Source: Thalassotalea loyana
GTDB lineage: Bacteria > Pseudomonadota > Gammaproteobacteria > Enterobacterales > Alteromonadaceae
Length of the DNA stretch: 64,000 bases
Reading direction: 5' to 3'
Assembly (NCBI RefSeq): GCF_030161435.1
Contig: NZ_BSSV01000001.1
Coordinates: 1,094,872-1,158,871, forward strand
Under the pieces are notes generated by a model. That model had not been told where the DNA came from, ran no database searches, and was given only the letters and a program-made list of their open reading frames with translations. Positions 26,263 to 35,014 of this stretch are shown piece after piece (the stretch's first letter is position 1; each line of letters starts with the position of its first letter). Both the position numbers and the translations under genes were made by a program.

Positions 26263-28094
26263 TACTTATCGGACAGCTGCGTATACGTTTGGCTAAAGAC
26301 TTTCATTTCCTCATTATAGTGGGCTGAAAAGCCGATCTTACTTTTGTTGATAGGCTTTCTCACTTGCGTTTCACTAAACGTATAACTTGCGACATTCTCC
26401 TTGTGAAAGTTGAGGTATTCGTCTTTCCAGTTTAAGCCAAGGGCCTCGAACATTGCAGAAAAGGTGTTATTCGGTGTCGAAGCTAAGTCTTGATAGCTGA
26501 TATCAATGACTTGATCAGGGAAGCTTCTTGACCAATGGTCCATAAGGCTGTTGGCATAGGCAATAGCATGAGCGATATTCACCAAGTCGCATGAGTAATT
26601 ATGCTGTTGGTTAAAAAACTGAGAATATATAGACAGTGCTAAATCTTGAGGGGCACGTCTCATTTGTATTACTTTAGCATTTGGAAAGGTCGATAAAATC
26701 GCACCCACATACCTAAAATTATGAGGCATTTTGTCTACGCTAATTTTTGAAGGTAATTTATTAAATGCCTTGTAAAACTCACCGTGTTTTTTTGCATTGT
26801 CTACAAGCCACTGATTTAATGAGTCAGGTGATAAGTTTTCATCATAAAGTTTATTCTCAAACAGCGTTGCAACCGCATTGCTTTCACCACAACTTGAGGC
26901 TTCAGCCATTTGACTTAATACACGGTTTACTAATGTTGTTCCTGAGCGTGGCATGCCGACAATAAAGAAGTGCTCGGTTTGCTCACTGTGCAATGGGCAA
27001 GGCGGATAATTAATCGACTTGATATGATCAAACGTCTTTATTTGGGTGTTAGGATTGTATACATTATTTTCTGCCTTAAACCGCTCAGCTTGTAACTTAT
27101 TGGCTTTATCAAATGTATTGAAGGCTGCTTGAAACTGTTCGTCTTTTTGTTGGGCTTTTGCAAGAGTATACAAATTATGTTGTAAGTCATAACTATAGAC
27201 GCTCGTGTCTTGTGTATAGGCTTTAAGCGACTCGATACATTGTTGATTCTCTTTGTTATCACCTAAGTCTTGAATGACTTGCCATGCAAATTCTGCCTCA
27301 GGTTTTAATTGAATGCCTTGGTATGCTGCTTTTAACGCGGCAGGCTTATTATTTTCGAGGCGGCAAACTTTGCACTCAATTTCAAATCGAGTAATAGATT
27401 GGTCGTTGAGAGAAATAGCAATGTCTAGATGTCGACGGGCATTTTTTAATTGCTTTGCCATCAAAAACAAATCAGCAAATTTAAGCTGAATCATACTGTT
27501 GTTTGGTGCCTGATCAACGATCGCTTGAAAGGCGGTAATAGCCTCATCGTATTTATCTAGTTTCGCTGCGCAAATTGACAACACCTGAAGAACAGCCTGT
27601 TCGGTTGGAAATTGTTGATACAGTGATTTAGCAATCGTGTAGCCATCAAGCCACTGTTCTAATTGGATGTATGCGTTACAACGAATTATTCTACCTTGTG
27701 GCGTTGATTCAGGGGTGACATTGAGACAAAGTTCGCTTAACCCTAACTGGAATGCGATTTGGCCTAAATGTGTTTTTACCTTGTCATCCGTAGGGGATAG
27801 CTTGACAGTATTTGCTAAGGCCACCTTTGCAGCGTCAATGTCTTTATCTGCGATTAATGTAAGCAGGTAGTTAAAATTAATGTCAAATGCCTGCGGCTCA
27901 GACATTAATGCTTTCTTAAATAATGACTTAGCATCTTTATAGTTGCCTTGTTGATGACTTAACGTAGCAAGGCCATATAGTGCATCAACATTATCTTCTG
28001 AATCGAGAATCTGTTGGTATAAGGCTGATGCTTTTGCTAGCTGACCTTGTTGATGTGCTAATTCAGCTTGAACAAGAATTTGAGACGAAGACAT
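26259..28094 (-). CDS. TPR-repeat sulfotransferase family protein
   Basis: 611 residues. TPR helices fill about 1-350. A C-terminal sulfotransferase domain has the 5'-phosphosulfate loop GMPRSGTTLVNRVL at about 373-386 and the 3'-phosphate strand KVIQMRRAPQDLALSIYSQFF. It should transfer sulfate from PAPS to a hydroxyl; such domains act on proteins, glycans or metabolites. It shares the TPR plan of two oxygenases next door but is on the opposite strand, divergent from the 28202 oxygenase gene across 107 bp. Confidence 0.82.
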   Translation of the reverse strand: MSSSQILVQAELAHQQGQLAKASALYQQILDSEDNVDALYGLATLSHQQGNYKDAKSLFKKALMSEPQAFDINFNYLLTLIADKDIDAAKVALANTVKLSPTDDKVKTHLGQIAFQLGLSELCLNVTPESTPQGRIIRCNAYIQLEQWLDGYTIAKSLYQQFPTEQAVLQVLSICAAKLDKYDEAITAFQAIVDQAPNNSMIQLKFADLFLMAKQLKNARRHLDIAISLNDQSITRFEIECKVCRLENNKPAALKAAYQGIQLKPEAEFAWQVIQDLGDNKENQQCIESLKAYTQDTSVYSYDLQHNLYTLAKAQQKDEQFQAAFNTFDKANKLQAERFKAENNVYNPNTQIKTFDHIKSINYPPCPLHSEQTEHFFIVGMPRSGTTLVNRVLSQMAEASSCGESNAVATLFENKLYDENLSPDSLNQWLVDNAKKHGEFYKAFNKLPSKISVDKMPHNFRYVGAILSTFPNAKVIQMRRAPQDLALSIYSQFFNQQHNYSCDLVNIAHAIAYANSLMDHWSRSFPDQVIDISYQDLASTPNNTFSAMFEALGLNWKDEYLNFHKENVASYTFSETQVRKPINKSKIGFSAHYNEEMKVFSQTYTQLSDKY

Positions 28095-28201
28095 AGATAA
28101 GAATACAGACGTTTTGATTAATTTTTTTAGATGATACTATAAGCCAACTATATTATTAACGATTTATGATTTAAATCGCTTTCAACGCTAAAAATAACAA
28201 T

Positions 28202-28918
28202 ATGACGTCTTTATCTCTTCAACAATCAATGCCTCCGGTTTCACTTATAGAGTCATTCAAAGCAAATGGGTTTGTTAAAGTAAAACAAGCGTTATCGGAT
28301 GAATCTGCAAGTGTTATTCATCAACATATACAAGCGCAATCGTTGTGGAACCTAGTTTTTGATGCAAATGGAAAACATCAAGACCTTAATAACCAAGAAG
28401 TAGCGAATTGGACGGATAAACAAAAGCAAGAGCTCGAAAACATCATTTATCAACAGGCAGAGAATGGATTTCAGTACCACTATGAAACGATTCCGCTTTT
28501 TGACATTTATCAGAACAATTTAATGCCTGGCCACTTTTTTAACAGCATCATTGAGTTTTTGAATCAAGAATCAACATTGCGCTATTTTCGCGAGTTACTA
28601 TCCGCACCTGACATTGCGTTTGCTGATGGTCAGATTACCCGGTTCAGTGCAGGTCATTTTCTCAATGTTCACAATGATGATGTGGAAAAGAAAAACCGAG
28701 TGGCAGCATATGTCATAAATTTAACGCCTGAATGGCAAGCAAATTGGGGGGGAGCTTTACATATATTGGACGAGAATAATGCCATTAAACAGAGCTTTTT
28801 ACCTACTTTTAACGAAATTAATATCTTTAAAATACCCGTTGACCATTACGTTGGTTTTGTAAGTCCATTTGCGACTAAGTCAAGGCTATCAATCACTGGC
28901 TGGTTACGTCGAAAATAA
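28202..28918 (+). CDS. 2OG-Fe(II) oxygenase, prolyl-hydroxylase-like (first of tandem pair)
   Basis: 238 residues, a double-stranded beta-helix dioxygenase of the P4Hc/2OG-FeII_Oxy type. Fe ligands: His157 and Asp159 (NVHNDD) and His215 (VDHYVGFV); Arg228 (TKSRLSITGW) is placed to bind 2-oxoglutarate. WGGALHILDE is the family's middle strand. Related to the next gene (shared FADGQITRFSAGHFL / YADGQATRYRVGDFL and end block LTGW or ITGW). No signal peptide. 17 bp separate the two genes. Confidence 0.8.
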   Translation: MTSLSLQQSMPPVSLIESFKANGFVKVKQALSDESASVIHQHIQAQSLWNLVFDANGKHQDLNNQEVANWTDKQKQELENIIYQQAENGFQYHYETIPLFDIYQNNLMPGHFFNSIIEFLNQESTLRYFRELLSAPDIAFADGQITRFSAGHFLNVHNDDVEKKNRVAAYVINLTPEWQANWGGALHILDENNAIKQSFLPTFNEINIFKIPVDHYVGFVSPFATKSRLSITGWLRRK

Positions 28919-28935
28919 CAATAAAGAAATACAAC

Positions 28936-29625
28936 ATGCAGATAAATATCGAAACTATTGACCCAAAGAGCTTAACTGAAGAATTTGCGACGAAGGGATA
29001 TGTTCGCATTGATAATTTCCTATCCAATGCTGACGCCGAGCAACTTGCAGACTATTATCAAAATACAGTGGAGTTTACTAACGCGTTTTTCACTGATAAC
29101 CACAATCGTGAAGCGACGGATAAACAAATTGGCGCATTACCCGTTGAAGAGAGGCGAAGACTGTTTCGCGCAATTCAGCAAAACGCAGCACAAGGTGTAG
29201 GCTTTTTATATGGGCGAAAGAAGGTTGAGACGACAGATCAAGATCTAACAGGTCAACTGCTAAGCGCAATGAATGCGGAAAATATCGTCAGTATAATCAG
29301 TCAAATTACAAATAAGCCAGAGCTTAAATATGCGGATGGCCAAGCTACCCGTTATCGTGTTGGCGACTTTTTAACAAGGCATATAGATAACTTAGCCGGA
29401 GAAACTCGTCAAATTGCGTACGTTGTTGGATTGACAAAACAATGGCACCCTGATTGGGGCGGGCTATTACAATTTTTTGAACCAACAGGTGAACCAACAA
29501 ACAGTCTTTCGCCAACATTTAATAGCTTAACGTTATTTGATGTTAATAAAGTTCACTCCGTTACGTCTGTAGCGAGTTTTGCACCACAGCAGAGGTTTTC
29601 ATTAACAGGGTGGTATAGAAAATAA
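28936..29625 (+). CDS. 2OG-Fe(II) oxygenase, prolyl-hydroxylase-like (second of tandem pair)
   Basis: 229 residues, paralogue of the preceding gene. Fe ligands His149 and Asp151 (TRHIDN) and His207 (NKVHSV); 2-oxoglutarate-binding Arg220 (PQQRFSLTGW). WGGLLQFFEPTGE occupies the middle strand. The catalytic set is complete in both copies, so this is duplication with possible specialisation, not decay. Substrate unknown; peptidyl hydroxylation is the usual role of close relatives. Confidence 0.8.
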   Translation: MQINIETIDPKSLTEEFATKGYVRIDNFLSNADAEQLADYYQNTVEFTNAFFTDNHNREATDKQIGALPVEERRRLFRAIQQNAAQGVGFLYGRKKVETTDQDLTGQLLSAMNAENIVSIISQITNKPELKYADGQATRYRVGDFLTRHIDNLAGETRQIAYVVGLTKQWHPDWGGLLQFFEPTGEPTNSLSPTFNSLTLFDVNKVHSVTSVASFAPQQRFSLTGWYRK

Positions 29626-29993
29626 AATTGTATTATAAATAAACACTTGAATAAAAATCGATAGATTACATTTGACTTACTACGAAGTAATTAGTAAAAC
29701 ATATAAACACAAAAATTGGGTTAATGGGAATTTCGGCACGATTTAGTTACTCTAAAATTGAATGTATTGGTTGATAAATAATCATATCAACTGAATATCT
29801 AAGCACAAAAAGCTTGAATTTATTTTTTTTATGTAAATTGGGCTATCTTTTTAGATCTCATATTGACACTTTGCGTGTCGTTTGGGACTATTGCGTGGTT
29901 TTATTCTAGAGAAACTAAAACTTAAGGCAGATTATTCTATTTGCATTAACAAAATATTTGTTATCAAAACTAAATAACAATTGGTTGGGAACT
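29626..29993 (+). promoter_or_regulatory. 368-bp gene-free region with TonB-operon promoter
   Basis: AT-rich. A TTGACA at 29863-29868 sits in the dyad GACAC-TTTGC-GTGTC; the best -10 at 17-18 bp is weak (GACTAT/ACTATT), so the promoter call is tentative. A 6-bp inverted repeat GTTGAT-N10-ATCAAC (29770-29791) is only distantly Fur-like. No terminator for the oxygenase pair is visible. Confidence 0.35.
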
Positions 29994-30773
29994 ATGTCCA
30001 AATTAAGTAAAAAAAGCCTTATCGCTTCAACGATAGCTGGCGCGTTAGCACTTACAGCGAGCAACTTTGCTGCAGCTGATGCTTTAAAAGATCTTCAAAA
30101 TGAAGAAGCAAAAATTGTAAAAACTTCAGCGAAATCTCAAAACAAAATCAACAACATTTACGAGCAAACGCAAGAATTACTTGCTGAGTACCGTAACGTT
30201 GTAGACCAAGCAGACGTTTTAGAAGGTTATAACGACCACGTACAGCGTATGGTTGACGACCAAAATGCAAACATTGCATCTTTAGAGCGTCAAATCGCTG
30301 GTATCGACAAAATCAAACAAGGTGTTGTTCCTTTAATGTACAAGATGATTGATACATTAGAGAAGTTTGTTCAATTGGATGTTCCAGTAAACCTTGAACC
30401 ACGTATGGAGCGTATCGCAGCTCTACGTGACGTAATGGCTGATTCAAACGTTACTACTTCTGAGCAGTTCCGCTTAGTATTAGAAGCTTACGAAATTGAA
30501 GCTGGTTACGGCACAATCTTTGATGCTTACCAAGCTGAGTTAGATTTAGGTGATAAAACTATCACTGCTGATTTCGTTCACATGGGTCGTGTTGCATTAA
30601 TCGCTCAATCTTTAGACTACAAACAGTCTTGGGTTTGGAACAACGAATCACGTTCATGGGATGAGTTAGGTGAAGAGTACAACAAAGGTATCACTGATAC
30701 TATCCGTATGGCTCGTCAACAGTTACCTATGGACTTAACTAAATTACCAGTATTCGCAGCAGGAGCACAATAA
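29994..30773 (+). CDS. DUF3450 domain-containing periplasmic protein of the TonB2-type operon
   Basis: 259 residues from the ATG at 29994, preceded by GGGAAC; a longer frame from 29958 would bury the signal peptide. The signal peptide ends near AADA (about 30), then a charged coiled coil (about 35-110) and an EAYEIEAGYG domain. DUF3450 proteins occur with TtpC/ExbB2/ExbD2/TonB2 systems and are thought to assist energy transfer in the periplasm. Its stop overlaps the next start by one base. Codon use is strongly biased, suggesting high expression. Confidence 0.85.
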   Translation: MSKLSKKSLIASTIAGALALTASNFAAADALKDLQNEEAKIVKTSAKSQNKINNIYEQTQELLAEYRNVVDQADVLEGYNDHVQRMVDDQNANIASLERQIAGIDKIKQGVVPLMYKMIDTLEKFVQLDVPVNLEPRMERIAALRDVMADSNVTTSEQFRLVLEAYEIEAGYGTIFDAYQAELDLGDKTITADFVHMGRVALIAQSLDYKQSWVWNNESRSWDELGEEYNKGITDTIRMARQQLPMDLTKLPVFAAGAQ

Positions 30774-32122
30774 TGAAAAAAGTAATGAATTTCGTATTAC
30801 TTGCTGCATCTTTGTCAGCAGGTTTCGCATCTGTTTCTCAAGCAAACGAGCTTGACGACTTATTAAAACAAGTTAAAGCGGATCGTATTTCTGAAGCTAA
30901 GTTAGACAAAAAGCGTGAATCAGAGTTTTTATCTGCACGTTCTGACAAACAAGCGCTTTTAAACAAAGCTAAAACACGTTTAGCAAACGAGCAAGCTCGT
31001 AACACGCGTTTAACTAAAGAATACGCAGCTAACGAAATCACGTTAGCACAAAAAGAAGTTGAATTAGACAACGCACAAGGCACATTAGGTGAAATGTTCG
31101 GTGTGAGCCGAGCAGCTGCTGCTGACGCATACGGTACAATCTCTACTTCAATCGTAAGTGCACAATTCCCAGGTCGTGGTGAAGCGTTAGACCGCATCGC
31201 AAACGCTAAAGAAATTCCTGCATTAGAAGACTTAGAAGAGTTATGGTTTGCATTACAAACTGAAATGACTGAGTCAGGTAAAGTTGCTAAGTTCTCTGCT
31301 GAAGTTGTTCAGTTAGACGGTACTAAAACAACTGAAGATGTTACTCGTATCGGTAACTTCAACATTGTTTCTGCTGGTGGTTTCTTAAACTACAACGATG
31401 AAGTTGGTCAAATCCAACCTCTAGCTAAGCAACCAGCTGGTTACATCTCTGCAACAGCAGCTGATTTCTTCAACACATCTTCTGGTTACGCTGGCGTATT
31501 CCTAGATCCATCACGTGGCGCTATCTTAGCACTAGAAACTCGTAAGCGTACGCTTATGGAATTCTACCACCAAGGTGACATCGTTGGTTACGGTATTACA
31601 GTATTATTAGTAATTGGTTTATTAATCGCATTAGAGCGTATGATCGTGTTAGGCGCTATGACGTCTAAGATCAAAGCTCAAGAGAAAAACCTTGATAACC
31701 CTAACGAAAACAACCCACTTGGTCGTTTATTAAAAGTTTACCAAGAAAACAAAGGTGCTGATGCTGAAACATTAGAACTTAAACTTGATGAAGCTATCTT
31801 ACGTGAAACACCTCGTGTAGACCGTGGTATCAACTTAATCAAGATGTTCGCTGCTATCGCTCCTCTAATGGGTCTATTAGGTACAGTTATCGGTATGATC
31901 ATGACGTTCCAAACAATTACGTTATTCGGTACTGGTGACCCTAAAATTATGGCGGGTAACATCTCATTAGCACTTGTTACTACTGCATTAGGTCTAATCG
32001 CTGCATTACCACTTATCTTAGTTCACTCTATTGTTGCTGGTAAGAGCAAGTCGGTATTACACAAGTTAGACGAACAATCTGCTGGTTTAATTGCTTCAAT
32101 CGCAGAGAAGGAGTCTAAATAA
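30773..32122 (+). CDS. TtpC-like MotA/TolQ/ExbB proton channel family protein
   Basis: 449 residues. A signal peptide (cleaved near SQANE) and a long periplasmic coiled coil (about 25-110) precede a globular stretch, one membrane helix (about 270-290) and the ExbB-like pair of helices (IKMFAAIAPLMGLLGTVIGMIMTF and the last 60 residues). This is the Vibrio TtpC layout, the extra component needed by TonB2-type systems. Coupled by one-base overlaps to both neighbours. Confidence 0.88.
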   Translation: MKKVMNFVLLAASLSAGFASVSQANELDDLLKQVKADRISEAKLDKKRESEFLSARSDKQALLNKAKTRLANEQARNTRLTKEYAANEITLAQKEVELDNAQGTLGEMFGVSRAAAADAYGTISTSIVSAQFPGRGEALDRIANAKEIPALEDLEELWFALQTEMTESGKVAKFSAEVVQLDGTKTTEDVTRIGNFNIVSAGGFLNYNDEVGQIQPLAKQPAGYISATAADFFNTSSGYAGVFLDPSRGAILALETRKRTLMEFYHQGDIVGYGITVLLVIGLLIALERMIVLGAMTSKIKAQEKNLDNPNENNPLGRLLKVYQENKGADAETLELKLDEAILRETPRVDRGINLIKMFAAIAPLMGLLGTVIGMIMTFQTITLFGTGDPKIMAGNISLALVTTALGLIAALPLILVHSIVAGKSKSVLHKLDEQSAGLIASIAEKESK

Positions 32123-32646
32123 TGCTTTTCCTGATAGAGTTATTAGATTCTGTCAGGGGCTTTATTGCGCAAGGCGGTAATGTTCTTTACATCGTCGCCT
32201 TTGCACTCTTTTTGATGTGGATCTTAATGATCGAGAAGTACTGGTATTTAGCCTCTGTTTACCCTAAAAAGCGTGATGACATCATCAAGCGTTGGGACGC
32301 ACGTACAGATACTACTTCTTGGTATGCACATCGAATCAGAGATAAATGGATCTCCGAAGCGACAGAAGAACTTGAGAGTCGTATGATTACGATTAAAACG
32401 TTAGTGGCAATGTGTCCACTAATCGGTCTACTAGGTACTGTAACGGGCATGATTGGCGTATTCGAAGTTATGGCTCAACAAGGTACTGGTAACCCACGTC
32501 TAATGGCCGCAGGTATCTCAATGGCAACAATCCCAACTATGGCGGGTATGGTTGCAGCGTTATCTGGCGTGTTCTTTAGCTCAAGATTAGATGCAAAAGT
32601 TAACTTAGCAAAAGCTAAGTTAGTTGATAGCTTACCTCACCACTAG
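32122..32646 (+). CDS. exbB: ExbB2-type biopolymer transport protein
   Basis: 174 residues, MotA/TolQ/ExbB channel subunit with three membrane helices; the conserved core is IGLLGTVTGMIGVFEVMAQQGTGNPRLMAAGIS. With ExbD it forms the proton channel driving TonB. The length fits ExbB2 of Vibrio-type systems rather than longer E. coli ExbB. It starts on the last base of the ttpC-like stop and is followed by exbD after 12 bp. Confidence 0.92.
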   Translation: MLFLIELLDSVRGFIAQGGNVLYIVAFALFLMWILMIEKYWYLASVYPKKRDDIIKRWDARTDTTSWYAHRIRDKWISEATEELESRMITIKTLVAMCPLIGLLGTVTGMIGVFEVMAQQGTGNPRLMAAGISMATIPTMAGMVAALSGVFFSSRLDAKVNLAKAKLVDSLPHH

Positions 32647-32658
32647 AGAGAGATTGGA

Positions 32659-33060
32659 ATGGCACGTAAACGTATTCGTGAAGAGGAAGAAGCAGCGATT
32701 GATATGACGCCGATGCTAGACATCGTGTTTATCATGCTTATCTTCTTCATCGTTACCACCTCTTTCGTAAAAGAGGCTGGTATCGAAGTTAATAAACCAT
32801 CTGCTGTAAACCAAACTAAGCATAAAAATGCTAACGTATTTATTGCTGTGAATGGTGCAGGTGAAGTATGGCTTGATAAGAAAAAAGTTGATATCGAACG
32901 TGTTGCTGCAAAACTTGAAAAGTTACTAGCTGAGCAACCAACTGATGTGATCTTTATTCAAGCTGATAAAGAAGCTACTCACAACAATGTTGTTAAAGTG
33001 ATGGATGCAATCAAGGAAGCTGGTGTAGACCAGATTTCAATTGCAGCAGCTAAGGGGTAA
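32659..33060 (+). CDS. exbD: ExbD2-type biopolymer transport protein
   Basis: 133 residues: a short cytoplasmic tail, one membrane helix with the essential Asp in DMTPMLDIVFIMLIFF, and a periplasmic domain (about 45-133). Partner of ExbB in the proton channel. Spacing to tonB is 2 bp. Confidence 0.94.
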   Translation: MARKRIREEEEAAIDMTPMLDIVFIMLIFFIVTTSFVKEAGIEVNKPSAVNQTKHKNANVFIAVNGAGEVWLDKKKVDIERVAAKLEKLLAEQPTDVIFIQADKEATHNNVVKVMDAIKEAGVDQISIAAAKG

Positions 33061-33062
33061 TT

Positions 33063-33680
33063 ATGGTTCGCATTTTATTATCAGTTATATTTGGTGCTGC
33101 AATTACTTTTGGCTTGTTTTCATTCATGGCGTTCTTAGTACAATCTGGTGATCGTGCTGAAGAAGAAGTTCAAGAAAACATTGTTGTAGAAGTTAACAGC
33201 ACACCGCCGAAGTCGGCTGCGCAGACTCGTCAAAGGGTTCCGCCACCGCCGCCTCCGCCGCCTAAAGCTCCACCTAAGCCACAAGCTCCGGAGCCGGACA
33301 CAAGCAATAATAACGCAGGTATGTCTTTTGAAATGCCAGCAATTAATCTTGGCGGCGCGGATACAGGCATGGCAGCACCAGGTGCAGGTTTTGCCCGTGA
33401 CGGTGATGCAACACCAATCGTTCGTATCGAGCCTAAGTACCCAGTACAAGCAGCTCGTGATGGTAAAGAAGGTTGGGTACGTCTATCATTCACAATCAAT
33501 GAAATTGGTGGTGTAGAAGACGTAAAAGTTATCGAAGCACAGCCTAAGCGTATTTTTGATAAAGAAGCTAAGCGTGCACTTCGTAAGTGGAAGTACAAAC
33601 CTAAAGTTGTTGACGGTAAGCCGGAAAAACAATTTGGTTTGACAGTTCAATTAGACTTTAAAATGGATGGAGGTGCGTAA
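33063..33680 (+). CDS. tonB: TonB2-type energy transducer
   Basis: 205 residues. An N-terminal anchor helix (about 3-27) is followed by a short Pro-rich segment (eight consecutive Pro then KAPPKP), much shorter than in E. coli TonB, and the TonB C-terminal domain (EPKYPVQAARDGKEGWVRLSFT to the end). It should pull on the TonB boxes of outer-membrane receptors such as the one at 19363. It is 2 bp from both neighbours. Confidence 0.93.
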   Translation: MVRILLSVIFGAAITFGLFSFMAFLVQSGDRAEEEVQENIVVEVNSTPPKSAAQTRQRVPPPPPPPPKAPPKPQAPEPDTSNNNAGMSFEMPAINLGGADTGMAAPGAGFARDGDATPIVRIEPKYPVQAARDGKEGWVRLSFTINEIGGVEDVKVIEAQPKRIFDKEAKRALRKWKYKPKVVDGKPEKQFGLTVQLDFKMDGGA

Positions 33681-33682
33681 TC

Positions 33683-34951
33683 ATGTTTAAGAAGTTATCT
33701 ACCTCTCTTGTATTAGCCGCATCAGTGGTAGCAGTACAATTACCAATGATTTCTGATGCAACTGCGGCAACTGCTGCGGAAATTGCAGAGAAGAAAAAGA
33801 AGCGTCCAACGAACTTAGTTGGTCCAAATATCGGTAAGAAAATCCAAAAAGCATTTGAGTTATATTCTGCTGACGATTTAGATGGTTCGATTGCTATCTT
33901 GAAAGAAATCAAAGCGAAGAAAGCTTATGACGTAGCTTATGTAAACCGCTTTTTAGGTATGATGTATGCTTCAAAAGGTGATCATGAGAAACAATCAATT
34001 GATTACCTTTCAAAAGCAGCAGAGCCTGATGTACTTAACTGGGCCGACCAAGCGCAAACTTTGAAGACTGTTGCTGACTTAAATATGTCAATTCAGAATT
34101 ACAAAGAAGCAATTAGCTATTACTACGCTTGGATGGAGTTCAGTGGTGAAGAAGACGCTGATGTTTGGACGAAAGTTGCAAACGCACAGTACTCTTTGAA
34201 GCAGCTTGATAAAGTAATCATGCCTGCAGATAAAGCGATTGCACTTTACGGTGATAAGCACAATCAAAACCCTTATGTTTTGAAAGTTACTTCATACTAT
34301 GAACGTAAAATGTACCCAGAAGCGATTGATGTTCTTGAGACTGTTATTCAGATCTTCCCAGAGAACAAACAATGGTGGACTCAGTTAGGTATGTTCTACT
34401 TACTAGTAGAAGATTATCCGAAAGCGCTTTACACGTTAGACTTAGCCTATAAAAAAGGTTACTTGGAAAAAGAAGCTCAAATTAAAACGTTAGCAAACTT
34501 ATTCCAATCTAACGGCGTACCATTTAAAGCAGCTAAGCTTTTAGAAAAGCACATGAACTCAGGTTTAGTTACTCGCGATGATAAGAACCTTATCGCGTTG
34601 GCGAATGCTTACCATGCAGCGCAAGATATTGCGGATGCAGCTAAGATTTACGGCCAAGTAGCTAAAATGACCAATGATGCTAAGCATTACCGTAAGCAAG
34701 GTATGTTATTAAAGCAAGACGAGCAATTCAAAACTGCAATTGTTGCTTTAAAGAAAGCGTTAGATTTAGGTGTTAAAGACGTAGGTCGTGTTCAAATGAG
34801 CATTGCTGAGTCTCACTTCTACCTAGAAGACTACGCAAATGCTTACAAAGCGATTAAGTTGGCAATGAAAGATCCTAAGACGCGTAAATCAGCGAAGAGC
34901 TGGGAAGGCTTCATTAAGGATACTGCGACTCGTAAGGGTGCAGAAATCTAG
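33683..34951 (+). CDS. Periplasmic TPR protein of the TonB2-type operon
   Basis: 422 residues. A signal peptide (cleavage near ATAA, about 30) leads to repeats of TPR type through most of the protein (e.g. WTQLGMFYLLVEDYPKALYTLDLAYKKG). TPR proteins end many TtpC-ExbBD-TonB operons in marine gammaproteobacteria; role in the complex is unknown. Last gene before a strong bidirectional terminator. Confidence 0.85.
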   Translation: MFKKLSTSLVLAASVVAVQLPMISDATAATAAEIAEKKKKRPTNLVGPNIGKKIQKAFELYSADDLDGSIAILKEIKAKKAYDVAYVNRFLGMMYASKGDHEKQSIDYLSKAAEPDVLNWADQAQTLKTVADLNMSIQNYKEAISYYYAWMEFSGEEDADVWTKVANAQYSLKQLDKVIMPADKAIALYGDKHNQNPYVLKVTSYYERKMYPEAIDVLETVIQIFPENKQWWTQLGMFYLLVEDYPKALYTLDLAYKKGYLEKEAQIKTLANLFQSNGVPFKAAKLLEKHMNSGLVTRDDKNLIALANAYHAAQDIADAAKIYGQVAKMTNDAKHYRKQGMLLKQDEQFKTAIVALKKALDLGVKDVGRVQMSIAESHFYLEDYANAYKAIKLAMKDPKTRKSAKSWEGFIKDTATRKGAEI

Positions 34952-34970
34952 TTGCTAAACTAAGCGATAT

Positions 34971-34998
34971 AAAAAACCAGCCTTTGGCTGGTTTTTTT
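34971..34998. terminator. Bidirectional terminator between TonB operon and dusC
   Basis: Stem AAAAAACCAGCC / GGCTGGTTTTTTT with a TTT loop. A-runs on one side and T-runs on the other let it serve both the TonB operon and the convergent dusC. Confidence 0.9.
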
Positions 34999-35014
34999 AT
35001 AACTAAAATTAGGG

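Noticed and set aside
29770..29791. GTTGAT-N10-ATCAAC as a Fur box of the TonB operon
   Set aside because: It does not fit the 7-1-7 or GATAAT-hexamer patterns, and iron specificity of the system is unknown.
33135..33598. Long Arg/Cys- and Gly-rich frames opposite tonB
   Set aside because: They are shadows of the Pro-rich and Gly-rich tonB coding sequence.
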